64,000 nucleotides of DNA from TMED88 sp964515335 (GTDB lineage Bacteria; Myxococcota_A; UBA9160; UBA4427). Made by a program: the position numbers and the translations under genes. Location of the stretch: positions 11,559-75,558 of the forward strand of contig CAZETS010000018.1 of the NCBI GenBank assembly GCA_964515335.1, given 5' to 3'. The first letter of the stretch is position 1, and each line of letters opens with the position of its first letter. This document shows positions 40,255-48,244 of the stretch, one piece after another. A model generated the notes under the pieces. It made no database searches. It had not been told where the DNA came from and was given only the letters and a program-made list of their open reading frames with translations.

Positions 40255-41766
40255 TCAGGCCACGTCGGCGTTCAGGCGCTTGGCGGCGGCGACGACCTCG
40301 TCGGCCTCGGCGTCCCGACCGAGCGCGCGCAGCACCATGCCGAGCCGCAGGTGGGCGGTCGCATCCTCCGGAGCGAGGCGCACGGCCTGGGTCAGCTGGG
40401 TACGGGCAGCCTCGGCATCGGAGGCGGGCTGCTTGAAGAGCGCCCAGCCGAGGGCGCTCCGATAGACGGGCTCGTCGGGCCACAGATCCGCGGCGGGTAG
40501 CAGATACTCGAGCGCACCCGCGAAATCGCCCATTCGCAGCAGGACCTCGCCCTTGCGGTACGACGTCTCGGCCTGGGCGAGGCGCGTAGCGTCCTTTTCG
40601 GTGATCTCTCCGCGCAGCTCGGCGTCGTAGTCCTTGCGCCGCTCGGGGTCGCTCAGCACCTCGAAGGCCTCGGCGATGCGGGCGAACACGTCGGAGGCCT
40701 CGCCGCGCACGTCCTCGAGGCCGAGCCGCGCCAGGCTGTCGGGGTGGTAGACCTTGGCGGCCTTGAAGTACGCCTTCTTGATCGCGCCGGCCCGGGCGTC
40801 GTGCGGAACACCGAGCACCGCGTAGTGGTCGAGGTCGTCGAGGGAGCCAAGCAGCTTCTCGATCTGCGCGCGCAGCGCATCGCCCTCGGCGTTCGACGAG
40901 CCGGCGGCGGGCTTTGCGGCGCCCGCCGAAGCGGCCGGCGCCGCGCCAGCGGCGGAGGAGGTCGCCTCGCCCGTCAGCGAGATCTCGATCGCCGAGTCGA
41001 AGCGCGGCTCGTGGTCGCCGGCCGGCGCGTCGCGGTACTCGAGACAGCCGAGCGCGTCGGCGATCCAGACGCCGGCCGCGGCCCGCGGCGTGCCGAACAG
41101 CGGTCCGAGGGCGACCCCGAGCGGGGTGCGGCCGTCGAGCGTCCCGAGCCGGCCGGCGTGCTGGTCATCGAGGCGCAGCCTGCCCACCACCCGGGCGAGG
41201 CGCTTGCTTGCCACCGGGAAGCGCTCGAGCATGGGCGTCAGGTCGGCCACCATGCGCTCGACGCTCCAGTGCGTCTCGAGACCTTCCTGGGTGAGCGAGA
41301 CGGGATCACAACGGAACGCCTGGGCGTCCTCGCCGCGTGCGTCACCGGGCTCGATGCGGAACTCGCCGTCGGGCCAGCCGAAGCAGTCGACCATGCGTCG
41401 CCTCACCTGGGCCTTCAGGGCGGCGAAGAGGTCCTTCGGTCCGATCAGCTGGAGGGCCAGCAGCGCCACGCCCTCGCGGCAGCCCTTCTGCTCCACGTAG
41501 CCGCAGACGCGCTGGTAGTCGGCGCGCTCGAGCTTCCCCTGGTCGACGAGCTGGCTGCCGAGCGCTTCGCTGGCCAGGCCGGACTCGGCGAGCACCGGGG
41601 CCCCGCCCTCGAACGTGAAACGCTTCTCGTGTCGCCCGCTGCCGAGCACCAGGCGGCCGTCGAAGCGCCGCTCGTGGAGAGCCAGCAGGACGCGCGGCAG
41701 CGGCCAGTCGGCGAGGTGACCCCGGTCGGGCAGCACGTCCGCTCCATCTGCGGCCGATGCGGTCAT
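40255..41766 (-). CDS. DUF4388 - J-domain - TPR protein
   Basis: The 503-residue cytoplasmic protein starts with a DUF4388-type region (LPRVLLALHERRFDGRLVLG, about residues 20-190), found in signalling proteins of Myxococcota and relatives. An Ala-rich linker precedes a DnaJ domain at about 313-375 with an intact HPD at 341-343 (YHPDSLARLG), so it could stimulate an Hsp70. TPR helices fill the C-terminus (YRKGEVLLRMGDFAGALEYL). Zinc-finger and G/F regions of true DnaJ are absent, so it is a specialised co-chaperone or adaptor. It is the last gene of the minus-strand signalling cluster, 22 bases after the V4R-STAS gene. Confidence 0.85.
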   Translation of the reverse strand: MTASAADGADVLPDRGHLADWPLPRVLLALHERRFDGRLVLGSGRHEKRFTFEGGAPVLAESGLASEALGSQLVDQGKLERADYQRVCGYVEQKGCREGVALLALQLIGPKDLFAALKAQVRRRMVDCFGWPDGEFRIEPGDARGEDAQAFRCDPVSLTQEGLETHWSVERMVADLTPMLERFPVASKRLARVVGRLRLDDQHAGRLGTLDGRTPLGVALGPLFGTPRAAAGVWIADALGCLEYRDAPAGDHEPRFDSAIEISLTGEATSSAAGAAPAASAGAAKPAAGSSNAEGDALRAQIEKLLGSLDDLDHYAVLGVPHDARAGAIKKAYFKAAKVYHPDSLARLGLEDVRGEASDVFARIAEAFEVLSDPERRKDYDAELRGEITEKDATRLAQAETSYRKGEVLLRMGDFAGALEYLLPAADLWPDEPVYRSALGWALFKQPASDAEAARTQLTQAVRLAPEDATAHLRLGMVLRALGRDAEADEVVAAAKRLNADVA

Positions 41767-41788
41767 GTACGGCCCGCCCGGACCGGCA

Positions 41789-42823
41789 CTAGAGCGGGTG
41801 CCTCTGTGCCTCGGCGATCTGGAAAGCGGTCGCGACCGCCTCCGGCAGGTCCTTGCAGGTGAGCAGCCGCGAGCTCTCGAGGTCGGCGACGAGCGGAGCC
41901 GAAAGCTGGCAGATGCCCGTCAGCACCGCCTCGCCCCCCCAGGCCTCGATGGCTTCGAGGGTCTGCGCGAGCAGTTCGGTGCCGAGATCCCGTTCGAGCG
42001 GGTGCTGGCGCAGATCGACCACCACCACCTTCACACCGACGGTGGTGCGGTCGCGGCCGAGCAGGTGCACGGTCGCCAGCGCGTCGTCGGGCCGCGTGAA
42101 GGGCAGCACCATGACGGGGCCCCACACGTGGACGGCGTCGTCAGCGGGGTCGAGGACCGGGGCCGTGTCCCGGGTGGTCGCGGTCTCGCCGAAGGGCGCG
42201 GGCGCGCGGCGTTCGAGCATGCTGCGGTCGAGGGCGGGCGGGCACTCGGCCGGCCGGTCCGTCTCGAGCAGCCAGGTGGCCCGCTCGGCGGCGCGGAAGC
42301 GACAGGCCGGCGCGCCGGTGGCCGTGCACTCGGTCTCGACGGCCACGATGTCGAGGTCGTGAACCTCGGAAAGCCAGCCCGACGTATAGCCGGCGCTCAG
42401 CCTGCAAGCGGGACGATCGGCGCGGCCGAGCCCGGCCAGACGCGCTTCGGCCTCGTGGGTCTCCGGCCAGTCGCCCTCGAATGCGAGTCCGCCGCCGGAC
42501 CCCGGGGCGGGCAGCATGCGCATCACCAGGGAGGGCGAAGTGCACACGACGTCGCGGCGCTCGTCGTCGGTGGCCGCGGGGCCGGAGAGCAGACGCCGAG
42601 CATCGCGCAGGCCATGCGTGGCGCCGATCTGGAAGAGGGCTTGCCCGCTGCCGGCCGGTCCGAGCTCTCTCTCGAGCTCCGCGAGCAGCGACGCCAGGAA
42701 GCGCGCGTCGACGAAGAGTTTCGGATCGTTCAGCAGCGGCGCGTCTGGTCCCAGGCCGAGCTGGGCCAGATCGTCGGGTGCGACGTCGGACTGTTCGTCC
42801 TGCTGCTTGGCTTCCCGGTCCAT
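41789..42823 (-). CDS. V4R (XylR-N-like) sensor fused to a STAS domain
   Basis: The 344-residue protein has an XylR-N/V4R-type ligand domain at about residues 35-195. Its characteristic end is SAGYTSGWLSEVHDLDIVAV followed by ETECTATGAPACRFRAAE, with the paired cysteines of V4R. The C-terminal 110 residues (VHVWGPVMVLPF, VVVVDLRQHPLERDLGTELL, EAVLTGICQL) fit a STAS anti-anti-sigma fold as in RsbR/RsbS. The usual phosphorylatable Ser is replaced around DLRQH, so phosphoregulation is doubtful. It lies 14 bases after the HD-GYP gene. It may be a small-molecule sensor controlling a partner-switch; no anti-sigma kinase is nearby. Confidence 0.75.
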   Translation of the reverse strand: MDREAKQQDEQSDVAPDDLAQLGLGPDAPLLNDPKLFVDARFLASLLAELERELGPAGSGQALFQIGATHGLRDARRLLSGPAATDDERRDVVCTSPSLVMRMLPAPGSGGGLAFEGDWPETHEAEARLAGLGRADRPACRLSAGYTSGWLSEVHDLDIVAVETECTATGAPACRFRAAERATWLLETDRPAECPPALDRSMLERRAPAPFGETATTRDTAPVLDPADDAVHVWGPVMVLPFTRPDDALATVHLLGRDRTTVGVKVVVVDLRQHPLERDLGTELLAQTLEAIEAWGGEAVLTGICQLSAPLVADLESSRLLTCKDLPEAVATAFQIAEAQRHPL

Positions 42824-42837
42824 CTCGTGTGCTCCGC

Positions 42838-43965
42838 TCAGCCCTCGATGAAGGCGTAGATGTCGAACTGCTGCTGCTGCGAGATGAACGTCTCGCCCTC
42901 GTCCTCGAGGAGCCTCAGGAAGGCGTTCACGACGACCGGGTCGAACTGACTACCCGAGTACTTGTGGAGCTCCTCGATCACCGCATCGATCGGCAGCGCT
43001 TTGCGATATGGGCGGTCGCTGGTCATCGCCTCGACGGTGTCCGCGACCAGTATCACGCGCGAGGGCAGGGGGATCGCGTCGCCGAGCAGTCCGGCCGGAT
43101 AGCCGTGGTCCGAGCCGTCGAACCACTCGTGGTGGTGGCGCACGCACGGCACGATGTGGCGGAGGAACTCGACGGGTTCGAGGATCCTGGCGCCGATCTC
43201 CGGGTGCTTCTTGATCTCTTCGTACTCGTCGCGGTCGAGCCGGGCGGGCTTGGTGATGATCGCGTCGGGGATGCCGATCTTGCCCACGTCGTGGAGCAGG
43301 CCCGAGAAGTAGACGCGCTCGATCAGCTGCTTGTCGAGATTCATCTCGCGGGCGATCCGCGAGGCGTAGACGGCGACCCGCTCGCTGTGGCCGCGCGTGT
43401 AGGCGTCCTTGGCGTCGATCGCCTCGGCGAGCGCCCGGATCGTCTGGATGTAGGCGGTGCGCAGCTCGATGTTCTTCTGGTCGAGCTGCTTGGTGCGCTC
43501 GCGGACCTTGCCCTCCAGGTTCTTGTTCATGTCCTGGAGCTTGAAGTTCTGTTCACGGGTGACCTGATTGAGCCGCTTGATCTCCCGCTTCAGGTCGTAG
43601 TGGTCGAAGGCCTGGCGCAGCGTCGCCTTGACCTCTTCGTCGTTCCACGGCTTCGTGATCAGCCGGTAGATCTCGCCGCGGTTGATGGCCTCGACGGCGA
43701 TGTTCATCTCCGTGTAGCCGGTGAGCATCATGCGGACCATGTCTGGATGGCGCTCGCGCACGGACGAGAGCAGGTCGACGCCGCTCATCTCGGGCATGCG
43801 CTGGTCGGTGACGATCAGCTGCGCGTCGGTGCGGTCGAGCAGCTCGAGGGCCTCCACGGGCCGCGAGGCCGTCAGGACCTCCATGTCTTCGTTGCGCAGC
43901 AGGCGCTGGATCGCCTTGAGGATGTTGACCTCGTCGTCGACGAACAGGACGGTGTGCTGGTGCAT
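42838..43965 (-). CDS. response regulator with HD-GYP cyclic-di-GMP phosphodiesterase domain
   Basis: The 375-residue protein has an N-terminal receiver with phospho-acceptor Asp54 (IVTDQRMPEMSG), a coiled coil at about 130-170, and an HD-GYP domain with HD at 225-226 (LLHDVGKIGIPD) and GYP at 288-290 (SDHGYPAGL). Metal and catalytic residues are present, so it should hydrolyse cyclic-di-GMP when phosphorylated. The ATG at 43965 follows GGGGAG with good spacing; a frame upstream adds nine residues without support. No histidine kinase is adjacent, although the receiver resembles that of the hybrid kinase at 61961. Confidence 0.93.
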   Translation of the reverse strand: MHQHTVLFVDDEVNILKAIQRLLRNEDMEVLTASRPVEALELLDRTDAQLIVTDQRMPEMSGVDLLSSVRERHPDMVRMMLTGYTEMNIAVEAINRGEIYRLITKPWNDEEVKATLRQAFDHYDLKREIKRLNQVTREQNFKLQDMNKNLEGKVRERTKQLDQKNIELRTAYIQTIRALAEAIDAKDAYTRGHSERVAVYASRIAREMNLDKQLIERVYFSGLLHDVGKIGIPDAIITKPARLDRDEYEEIKKHPEIGARILEPVEFLRHIVPCVRHHHEWFDGSDHGYPAGLLGDAIPLPSRVILVADTVEAMTSDRPYRKALPIDAVIEELHKYSGSQFDPVVVNAFLRLLEDEGETFISQQQQFDIYAFIEG

Positions 43966-44097
43966 CCCCACTCCCCTGGCGGCGTCGTCCAAGCGCGTCG
44001 AAACCCACCTCGGACAGGACGGGCCTCGTCTGCCTATCGGACGCTGAGGGCGATCTCGTTAGCCTGGGGTGGGTGTTGCCCCGGAGGGCGCGGCGGT

Positions 44098-45027
44098 TCA
44101 GACGTACGTCCCGCCGGGGGAGGAGTGGATGCGGCGCGAGGCCTGATCGAAGCGGTGGACCTCCGCGACCAGGTCCTCGGTGGTCACGCTCTCGGCCTCG
44201 TCTCCGCCCGCCTCGCAGCGCGCCTTGCGGCGCAGCACCGCGTGCAGGATGCGCACCCAGTCGCCGGTGGCGCCGATCTCGGCGCGTCGGGCCACCGCAC
44301 TCCAGTCGACCTCGTCGAAGAGGGTCCGTCCGGCGCGCTTCTCGGCGCGGGCCGCGTGGATCACCAGCGCCGCCACGATGTCGTCCGGGAAGATCGGCGT
44401 CACGTCGATCACGCGCTCGAGGCGGCCGGGTCGCGCGAAGGCGTGCCGCAGCGTGTCGGGATGGCCGGTGCTGCCGACCACGAGGTGACCCCGGGAGGCG
44501 ATCGTGCGGTCGATCAGCTCGAGCAGGAAGTCCATGATCGGGCCGACGGGCAGGTCGGTGCGCGGCGTGCCCAGGTCGTGGACGCCCGAGAATTCGAGCT
44601 CGTCGAAGTGCAGCGTGAGTGGCGGGGTCTCCTCGAGGACCTGCGACCAGGCCTGCACGAACTCGCCCACCTTGGCGCCCGCGCGGACCACGTCGAGCAC
44701 CAGCCGCGGCACGTCGACGTGCACGAAGGAGGTCTCGGTGTGGTTCGCGAGCGCGGTCGCCAGCAGCCGCTTGCCGACTCCGGGTGCGCCGATCAGCAGC
44801 ACACCGGAGGGCGGAAAGGTGCCCCAGTGCGCGTAGACCTCCGGATTCGTGACCGCGCACGCGTAGGTGAGGATCTCTTCCTTCGCGGTCGAGAGTCCTC
44901 CGATACCGTCGAAGGTGAGCTCCGGGGCGGGGACGATCCGCGTGGCTCGCGCGAGCGGCTCGATCCGGCGCGTGAAGCTCGACCAGAGATTCTGGGCGCG
45001 CTCGTTCTCGATGCGGCGGTCGCTCAT
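44098..45027 (-). CDS. AAA-family ATPase
   Basis: The 309-residue AAA ATPase has a Walker A-like GAPGVGKR at 80-87, Walker B LTLHFDELE (Asp142-Glu143), and the RPGRLE arginine-finger region near 199-203. The residue after the P-loop lysine is Arg instead of Thr/Ser, which would weaken magnesium coordination. Sequence around HAFARPGRLERVIDV resembles classic AAA proteins of the FtsH/CDC48 kind, but no protease or other domain is attached. A TAGACT box ends six bases before the ATG and no Shine-Dalgarno is seen. It precedes the HD-GYP gene by 132 bases. Confidence 0.82.
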   Translation of the reverse strand: MSDRRIENERAQNLWSSFTRRIEPLARATRIVPAPELTFDGIGGLSTAKEEILTYACAVTNPEVYAHWGTFPPSGVLLIGAPGVGKRLLATALANHTETSFVHVDVPRLVLDVVRAGAKVGEFVQAWSQVLEETPPLTLHFDELEFSGVHDLGTPRTDLPVGPIMDFLLELIDRTIASRGHLVVGSTGHPDTLRHAFARPGRLERVIDVTPIFPDDIVAALVIHAARAEKRAGRTLFDEVDWSAVARRAEIGATGDWVRILHAVLRRKARCEAGGDEAESVTTEDLVAEVHRFDQASRRIHSSPGGTYV

Positions 45028-45033
45028 TGCGGC

Positions 45034-45039
45034 AGTCTA
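45034..45039 (-). promoter_or_regulatory. candidate leaderless -10 box (TAGACT) for the AAA gene
   Basis: TAGACT on the minus strand ends six bases before the ATG at 45027 with no ribosome site between, so transcription should begin at the start codon. Confidence 0.42.
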
Positions 45040-45110
45040 TCGGGTCGGCGCGGTCCGGTCCGCGGAGGGCCGGGGAGCCGCCGCGTGGGGCGGGCCCGCG
45101 CGCTCTCTGC

Positions 45111-45116
45111 CATACT
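45111..45116 (+). promoter_or_regulatory. candidate -10 box (CATACT) for tRNA-Glu
   Basis: CATACT lies 20 bases before the tRNA 5' end and would start transcription near 45123. No -35 motif is clear. Confidence 0.3.
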
Positions 45117-45136
45117 CCGGCCGCTGCAGGGCGTGC

Positions 45137-45212
45137 GTCCCCATCGTCTAGTTGGTCAGGACACCAGCCTTTCAAGCTGGCGACACGGGTTCGAATCCCG
45201 TTGGGGATGCCA
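45137..45212 (+). tRNA. tRNA-Glu (anticodon UUC)
   Basis: The 76-base cloverleaf includes an encoded CCA. The acceptor stem is GTCCCCA with TGGGGAT (one G-U pair). The anticodon arm CCAGC-CTTTCAA-GCTGG shows anticodon TTC. The T arm is ACGGG-TTCGAAT-CCCGT and the discriminator base is G. It lies between the divergent AAA gene and the MiaE-like gene. Confidence 0.97.
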
Positions 45213-45291
45213 TCCCCCGGACGCGTCGCGGGATACCTGCCGGGCGCCCGTCTGTGGTCGATGCCTCTCGGCTGGGGGGTGCGGCGCGCGT

Positions 45292-45297
45292 TATGCT
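45292..45297 (+). promoter_or_regulatory. candidate leaderless -10 box (TATGCT) for the MiaE-like gene
   Basis: TATGCT ends eight bases before the GTG at 45306 without a ribosome site between. It supports the GTG start over the in-frame ATG at 45261. Confidence 0.38.
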
Positions 45298-45305
45298 CCG
45301 GCGCC

Positions 45306-45881
45306 GTGCTGAGCCTCGCTTTGCAGACAGACCCCGCGTGGGTGCAGCGCGTGGCCCCCCACGTCGACGAGCTGCTCGTCGACCACGCCCACTGCGAGAA
45401 GAAGGCGGCGGGCGCGGCCATCAAGCTGCTGTTCGCCTATCCCCACCACCGCTTCCTCCAGGAGCCGCTCGCCCGGCTGGCCCGCGAAGAGCTCACGCAC
45501 TTCGAACGCGTGCTGGCGCTGCTCGATCGGCGTGGCATCACCTATCGCAGCCTGCCGCCGAGCCCCTACGGGGCCCGCCTGCACGCCCACGTGCGCCGCG
45601 ACGAGCCCGGCCGCGCGATCGACGTGCTGCTGGTGGCGGCGCTCATCGAGGCGCGCAGCTGCGAGCGCATGCGGGTGCTGTCCGAGCACCTGCCCGACCC
45701 CGAACTCGCGAAGCTCTTCGGCGATCTGCTGGCCGAGGAGGCGCGTCATCACGGTGTCTACCTCGAGCTGGCCATGCGCCTCGCCGACGCGGGCGGGGTG
45801 CGCGAGCGGCTCGCCGAGCTGGCCGACGTCGAGGCCGCGATCCTGCGCGATCCGCCGCCGTTTCCGAGGTTGCACACGTGA
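45306..45881 (+). CDS. miaE: MiaE-like tRNA hydroxylase (diiron)
   Basis: The 191-residue helical protein has the carboxylate-bridged diiron pattern: Glu31, Glu62-x-x-His65 (EELTHFERV), Glu115, and Glu145-x-x-His148 (EEARHHGVY). LLVDHAHCEKKAAG is typical of MiaE, which hydroxylates the isopentenyl group of ms2io6A37 in tRNAs reading UNN codons. The GTG at 45306 matches family length and follows a -10-like box; an ATG at 45261 would add 15 residues. It overlaps the hydrolase by four bases. Neighbouring tRNA-Glu does not read UNN codons, so adjacency is probably incidental. Confidence 0.85.
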   Translation: MLSLALQTDPAWVQRVAPHVDELLVDHAHCEKKAAGAAIKLLFAYPHHRFLQEPLARLAREELTHFERVLALLDRRGITYRSLPPSPYGARLHAHVRRDEPGRAIDVLLVAALIEARSCERMRVLSEHLPDPELAKLFGDLLAEEARHHGVYLELAMRLADAGGVRERLAELADVEAAILRDPPPFPRLHT

Positions 45882-46696
45882 CGCGCCGGCTCGTGGTGGG
45901 CGGCATCGAGATCGCATTCGAGGACCTGGGCGATCCCGCCGCGCGTCCGCTCGTGCTGGTGCACGGATTCACGGGGCATCGCGACGACTTCGTGAACGTG
46001 CGCGATGCGCTCGCGACGCGGCGCCGGGTGCTCGTCCCGGACCTGCGTGGTCACGGCGACTCGGGCCGCAGCGCCCGGCCCGAGGATTACACGTTCGAGG
46101 CCGCCGTGGGCGACCTGCTCGGCCTGCTCGATGCGCTCGACGTGGATCGCTGCGATCTGCTCGGCCACTCGATGGGTGGCATGGTGGCCCTGCACTTCGC
46201 GCTCGCGCACCCCGAGCGCGTGGCTTCGTTCGTGGCGATGAACACTTCCCCCGAGCCCACCGCCGGCATGCTGTCCGGCGGGCTCGAGAAGGCCGCGAGC
46301 ATCGCGCTCGAGGCGGGCATGGCGGTCCTGCAGGAGAAGGCCGAGCAGGCCGCCCGGCGCACGCCGGATCCGGTGATCGAGGGCTGGTCCGACCGCTACT
46401 GGACCCACCACCGTCGCCGCTTCCTGGCGATGGAGCCCGCCGCCTACGCGGGCTTCGGGGTCGCCATGACCTCGCAGTCCGCGGTCACCTCACGGTTGGG
46501 CGAGATCCGCGCGCCGGCGCTGGTGATCGTCGGCGACGCCGACGCGGACTTCCTGCCCGGGGCCGCGCTCCTCGAGTCGGGACTCGCCGCCGCCCGCCGT
46601 GTGACGCTGAGTGGCGCCGGCCATCATCCTCACGAGGAGAGCCGCGAAGCCTGGCTCGCCGCGCTCGAGGAGCACCTGGCCGAGCACGGCGCCTGA
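45878..46696 (+). CDS. alpha/beta hydrolase
   Basis: The 272-residue protein starts with GTG overlapping the miaE-like stop. The fold is shown by LVLVHGFTGHRDDF, PDLRGHGDSG, the nucleophile elbow LLGHSMGGMVAL, the acid region LVIVGDADADFLPG, and the histidine in SGAGHHPHEE. The triad is therefore complete. It resembles esterases and C-C hydrolases of the MenH/3-oxoadipate enol-lactonase type, with no specific substrate indicated. No signal peptide. Confidence 0.9.
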   Translation: MTRRLVVGGIEIAFEDLGDPAARPLVLVHGFTGHRDDFVNVRDALATRRRVLVPDLRGHGDSGRSARPEDYTFEAAVGDLLGLLDALDVDRCDLLGHSMGGMVALHFALAHPERVASFVAMNTSPEPTAGMLSGGLEKAASIALEAGMAVLQEKAEQAARRTPDPVIEGWSDRYWTHHRRRFLAMEPAAYAGFGVAMTSQSAVTSRLGEIRAPALVIVGDADADFLPGAALLESGLAAARRVTLSGAGHHPHEESREAWLAALEEHLAEHGA

Positions 46697-46698
46697 TC

Positions 46699-46772
46699 CG
46701 CGGCGAGGAAGGCGTCGATCAGGCGGGCCAGCTCGCCGGCCGCGTCCAGCATGATCGAGTGCCCGGCCGCGC
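46699..46772 (-). pseudogene. remnant of an alpha/beta hydrolase C-terminus
   Basis: Directly after the aminotransferase stop and in the same frame, the minus strand reads GAAGHSIMLDAAGELARLID then AFLAAD. This is the histidine loop and final helix of an alpha/beta hydrolase. No start or upstream part remains. It is not a copy of the neighbouring hydrolase's own tail, which is on the other strand and differs in sequence. It looks like the leftover of a deleted gene. Confidence 0.5.
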
Positions 46773-47906
46773 CTACGAGTCGATCTCGTCGGTGAGGGCG
46801 CCGACCAGTTCGTCGACGGCACTCGCCCGTGCGTTCTCGCCCATCAGTCCGACGCGCCAGACTTCACCGGCCAGCGCGCCGAGGCCCCCGCCCACCTCGA
46901 TGTCGTGGCGCTCGAGCAGGCGTCGGCGTACGGCGGCCTCGCCGGCCTCGCGCACCCGCTCGGGCAAGCGCAGCGTGGTCAGCATGGGCAGCCGGTGATC
47001 CTCGCCGACGAGCGGCTCGAAGCCGAGCGGGGCGACGCCCTCGATCAACGCACGGGAGGCCTCGCGGTGTCGCGCAGCGCGCTTCTCCATGCCTTCCTCG
47101 GCGACGATCCGCAGGCCCTCGGCGAGACCATAGATGGCGCTGATCGGCGCCGTGTGGTGGTAGGCGCGCTCGCCGCCGTAGTAGCCGTCGAGCAGCGTGA
47201 CGTCGAGGTACCAGCTCTGCACCTTGGCGGTGCGTGCGCGCACCCGCGCGAGGGCGCGCTCGGAGAAGCTCACCGGCGAGAGGCCCGGGGGACACGACAG
47301 GCACTTCTGCGTGCCGCTGTAGACCGCGTCGATCCCCCACTCGTCGATCGCGACCGGCAGTCCGGCGAGCGACGTCACGCAGTCGAGCACCACGCAGGCG
47401 CCCGCCTCGCGGGCCGCGCGCGCGATCGCCTCGGGGCGCTGGTGGACGCCCGTCGAGGTCTCGGCGTGGACGAAAGATACGACCGCCGGCGACTCGCGGC
47501 GGATCGTCTCGATCATCCGCTGCTCGTCGAGCGGCTCGCCCCAGGGCGCCTCCACCCTCACCACGCGGGCGCCGGCGCGTTCGGCCACCTCCGCCATGCG
47601 GCCACCGAACACGCCGTTGATGCCGGCGACCAGCTTGTCGCCGGGCTCGAGGAGGTTGACCAGGCACGCCTCCATGCCGGCGCTGCCCGTCGCGGACAAC
47701 GGAAGGGTGAAGCGGTTGCGCGTGCCGAACAGCTCGCGCAGCGACTGCTGGACAGCGTCGAGCAGCTCGAGGAAGAGCGGGTCGAGGTGGCCGAGCAGGG
47801 GTTGCGAGAGCGCTTCGAGGACGCGCGGACTCACGTTCGAGGGGCCCGGACCGAGTAGCAGCCGTCGAGGCAGGGGCGCGGCGGGGGGCGCGTGGAAATC
47901 CGACAT
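46773..47906 (-). CDS. PLP-dependent alanine-glyoxylate / serine-pyruvate aminotransferase family
   Basis: The 377-residue class V aminotransferase begins LLLGPGPSNVSPRVLEA, the family hallmark. The PLP lysine is in DAVYSGTQKCLSCPPGLSPV and the cofactor aspartate in CVVLDCVTSLAGLPVAID. It would interconvert glyoxylate or pyruvate and amino acids (photorespiratory, serine cycle or purine-degradation roles are known in the family). A TAGGAT box lies six bases before the ATG, implying a leaderless mRNA. It diverges from the small membrane protein gene. Confidence 0.92.
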   Translation of the reverse strand: MSDFHAPPAAPLPRRLLLGPGPSNVSPRVLEALSQPLLGHLDPLFLELLDAVQQSLRELFGTRNRFTLPLSATGSAGMEACLVNLLEPGDKLVAGINGVFGGRMAEVAERAGARVVRVEAPWGEPLDEQRMIETIRRESPAVVSFVHAETSTGVHQRPEAIARAAREAGACVVLDCVTSLAGLPVAIDEWGIDAVYSGTQKCLSCPPGLSPVSFSERALARVRARTAKVQSWYLDVTLLDGYYGGERAYHHTAPISAIYGLAEGLRIVAEEGMEKRAARHREASRALIEGVAPLGFEPLVGEDHRLPMLTTLRLPERVREAGEAAVRRRLLERHDIEVGGGLGALAGEVWRVGLMGENARASAVDELVGALTDEIDS

Positions 47907-47962
47907 GTGGCGATCCTAGCAGCGCGCACTCGGCCGAGGCGGGGCACTGCTAGCCTCGCCGC
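47907..47962. promoter_or_regulatory. 56-bp divergent region with two leaderless-type -10 boxes
   Basis: On the minus strand TAGGAT (47918-47913) ends six bases before the aminotransferase ATG. On the plus strand TAGCCT (47951-47956) ends six bases before the ATG at 47963. Neither gene has a Shine-Dalgarno. The two promoters must overlap in their upstream halves. Confidence 0.48.
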
Positions 47963-48244
47963 ATGGTGTCCAGGAAGCGTGCGGCCCGCACGAAGGCCAG
48001 ACGCAGTGCGAAGGGCGGAGCCAGGCCGAAGGGCACGCGCGGTGCGAAGGCGGCGCCGAAGCACGTGTGGTGGATGCTGCCGCTCGGCCTGGCGCTGGCG
48101 GCCGGCGCCGCCTGGCTGCTGCTCTCGGCGGGTACCGCGCAGCCGCCGGCAGTGGCGGGCCCGGGCGGCGAGATCGGCGACGACTCGCGCGAGGCGTTGC
48201 GCCGGATCCTCCGCGATGCCGACGATCCGGGAGGCTCGCCATGA
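47963..48244 (+). CDS. small single-pass membrane protein of unknown function
   Basis: The 93-residue protein has a very basic N-terminus (SRKRAARTKARRSAKGGARP), one membrane helix (WWMLPLGLALAAGAAWLLL) and an acidic C-terminus ending SREALRRILRDADDP. Charge distribution puts the N-terminus in the cytoplasm. The basic tail could bind nucleic acid or phospholipid; no family is recognised. The ATG is six bases after a TAGCCT box. Its stop overlaps the dGTPase-like ATG, so they are coupled. Confidence 0.72.
   Translation: MVSRKRAARTKARRSAKGGARPKGTRGAKAAPKHVWWMLPLGLALAAGAAWLLLSAGTAQPPAVAGPGGEIGDDSREALRRILRDADDPGGSP

Noticed and set aside
45027..45305. An upstream extension of the MiaE-like protein through the tRNA gene
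   Set aside because: The open frame crosses tRNA-Glu, and the sequence before 45306 has no similarity to the family.
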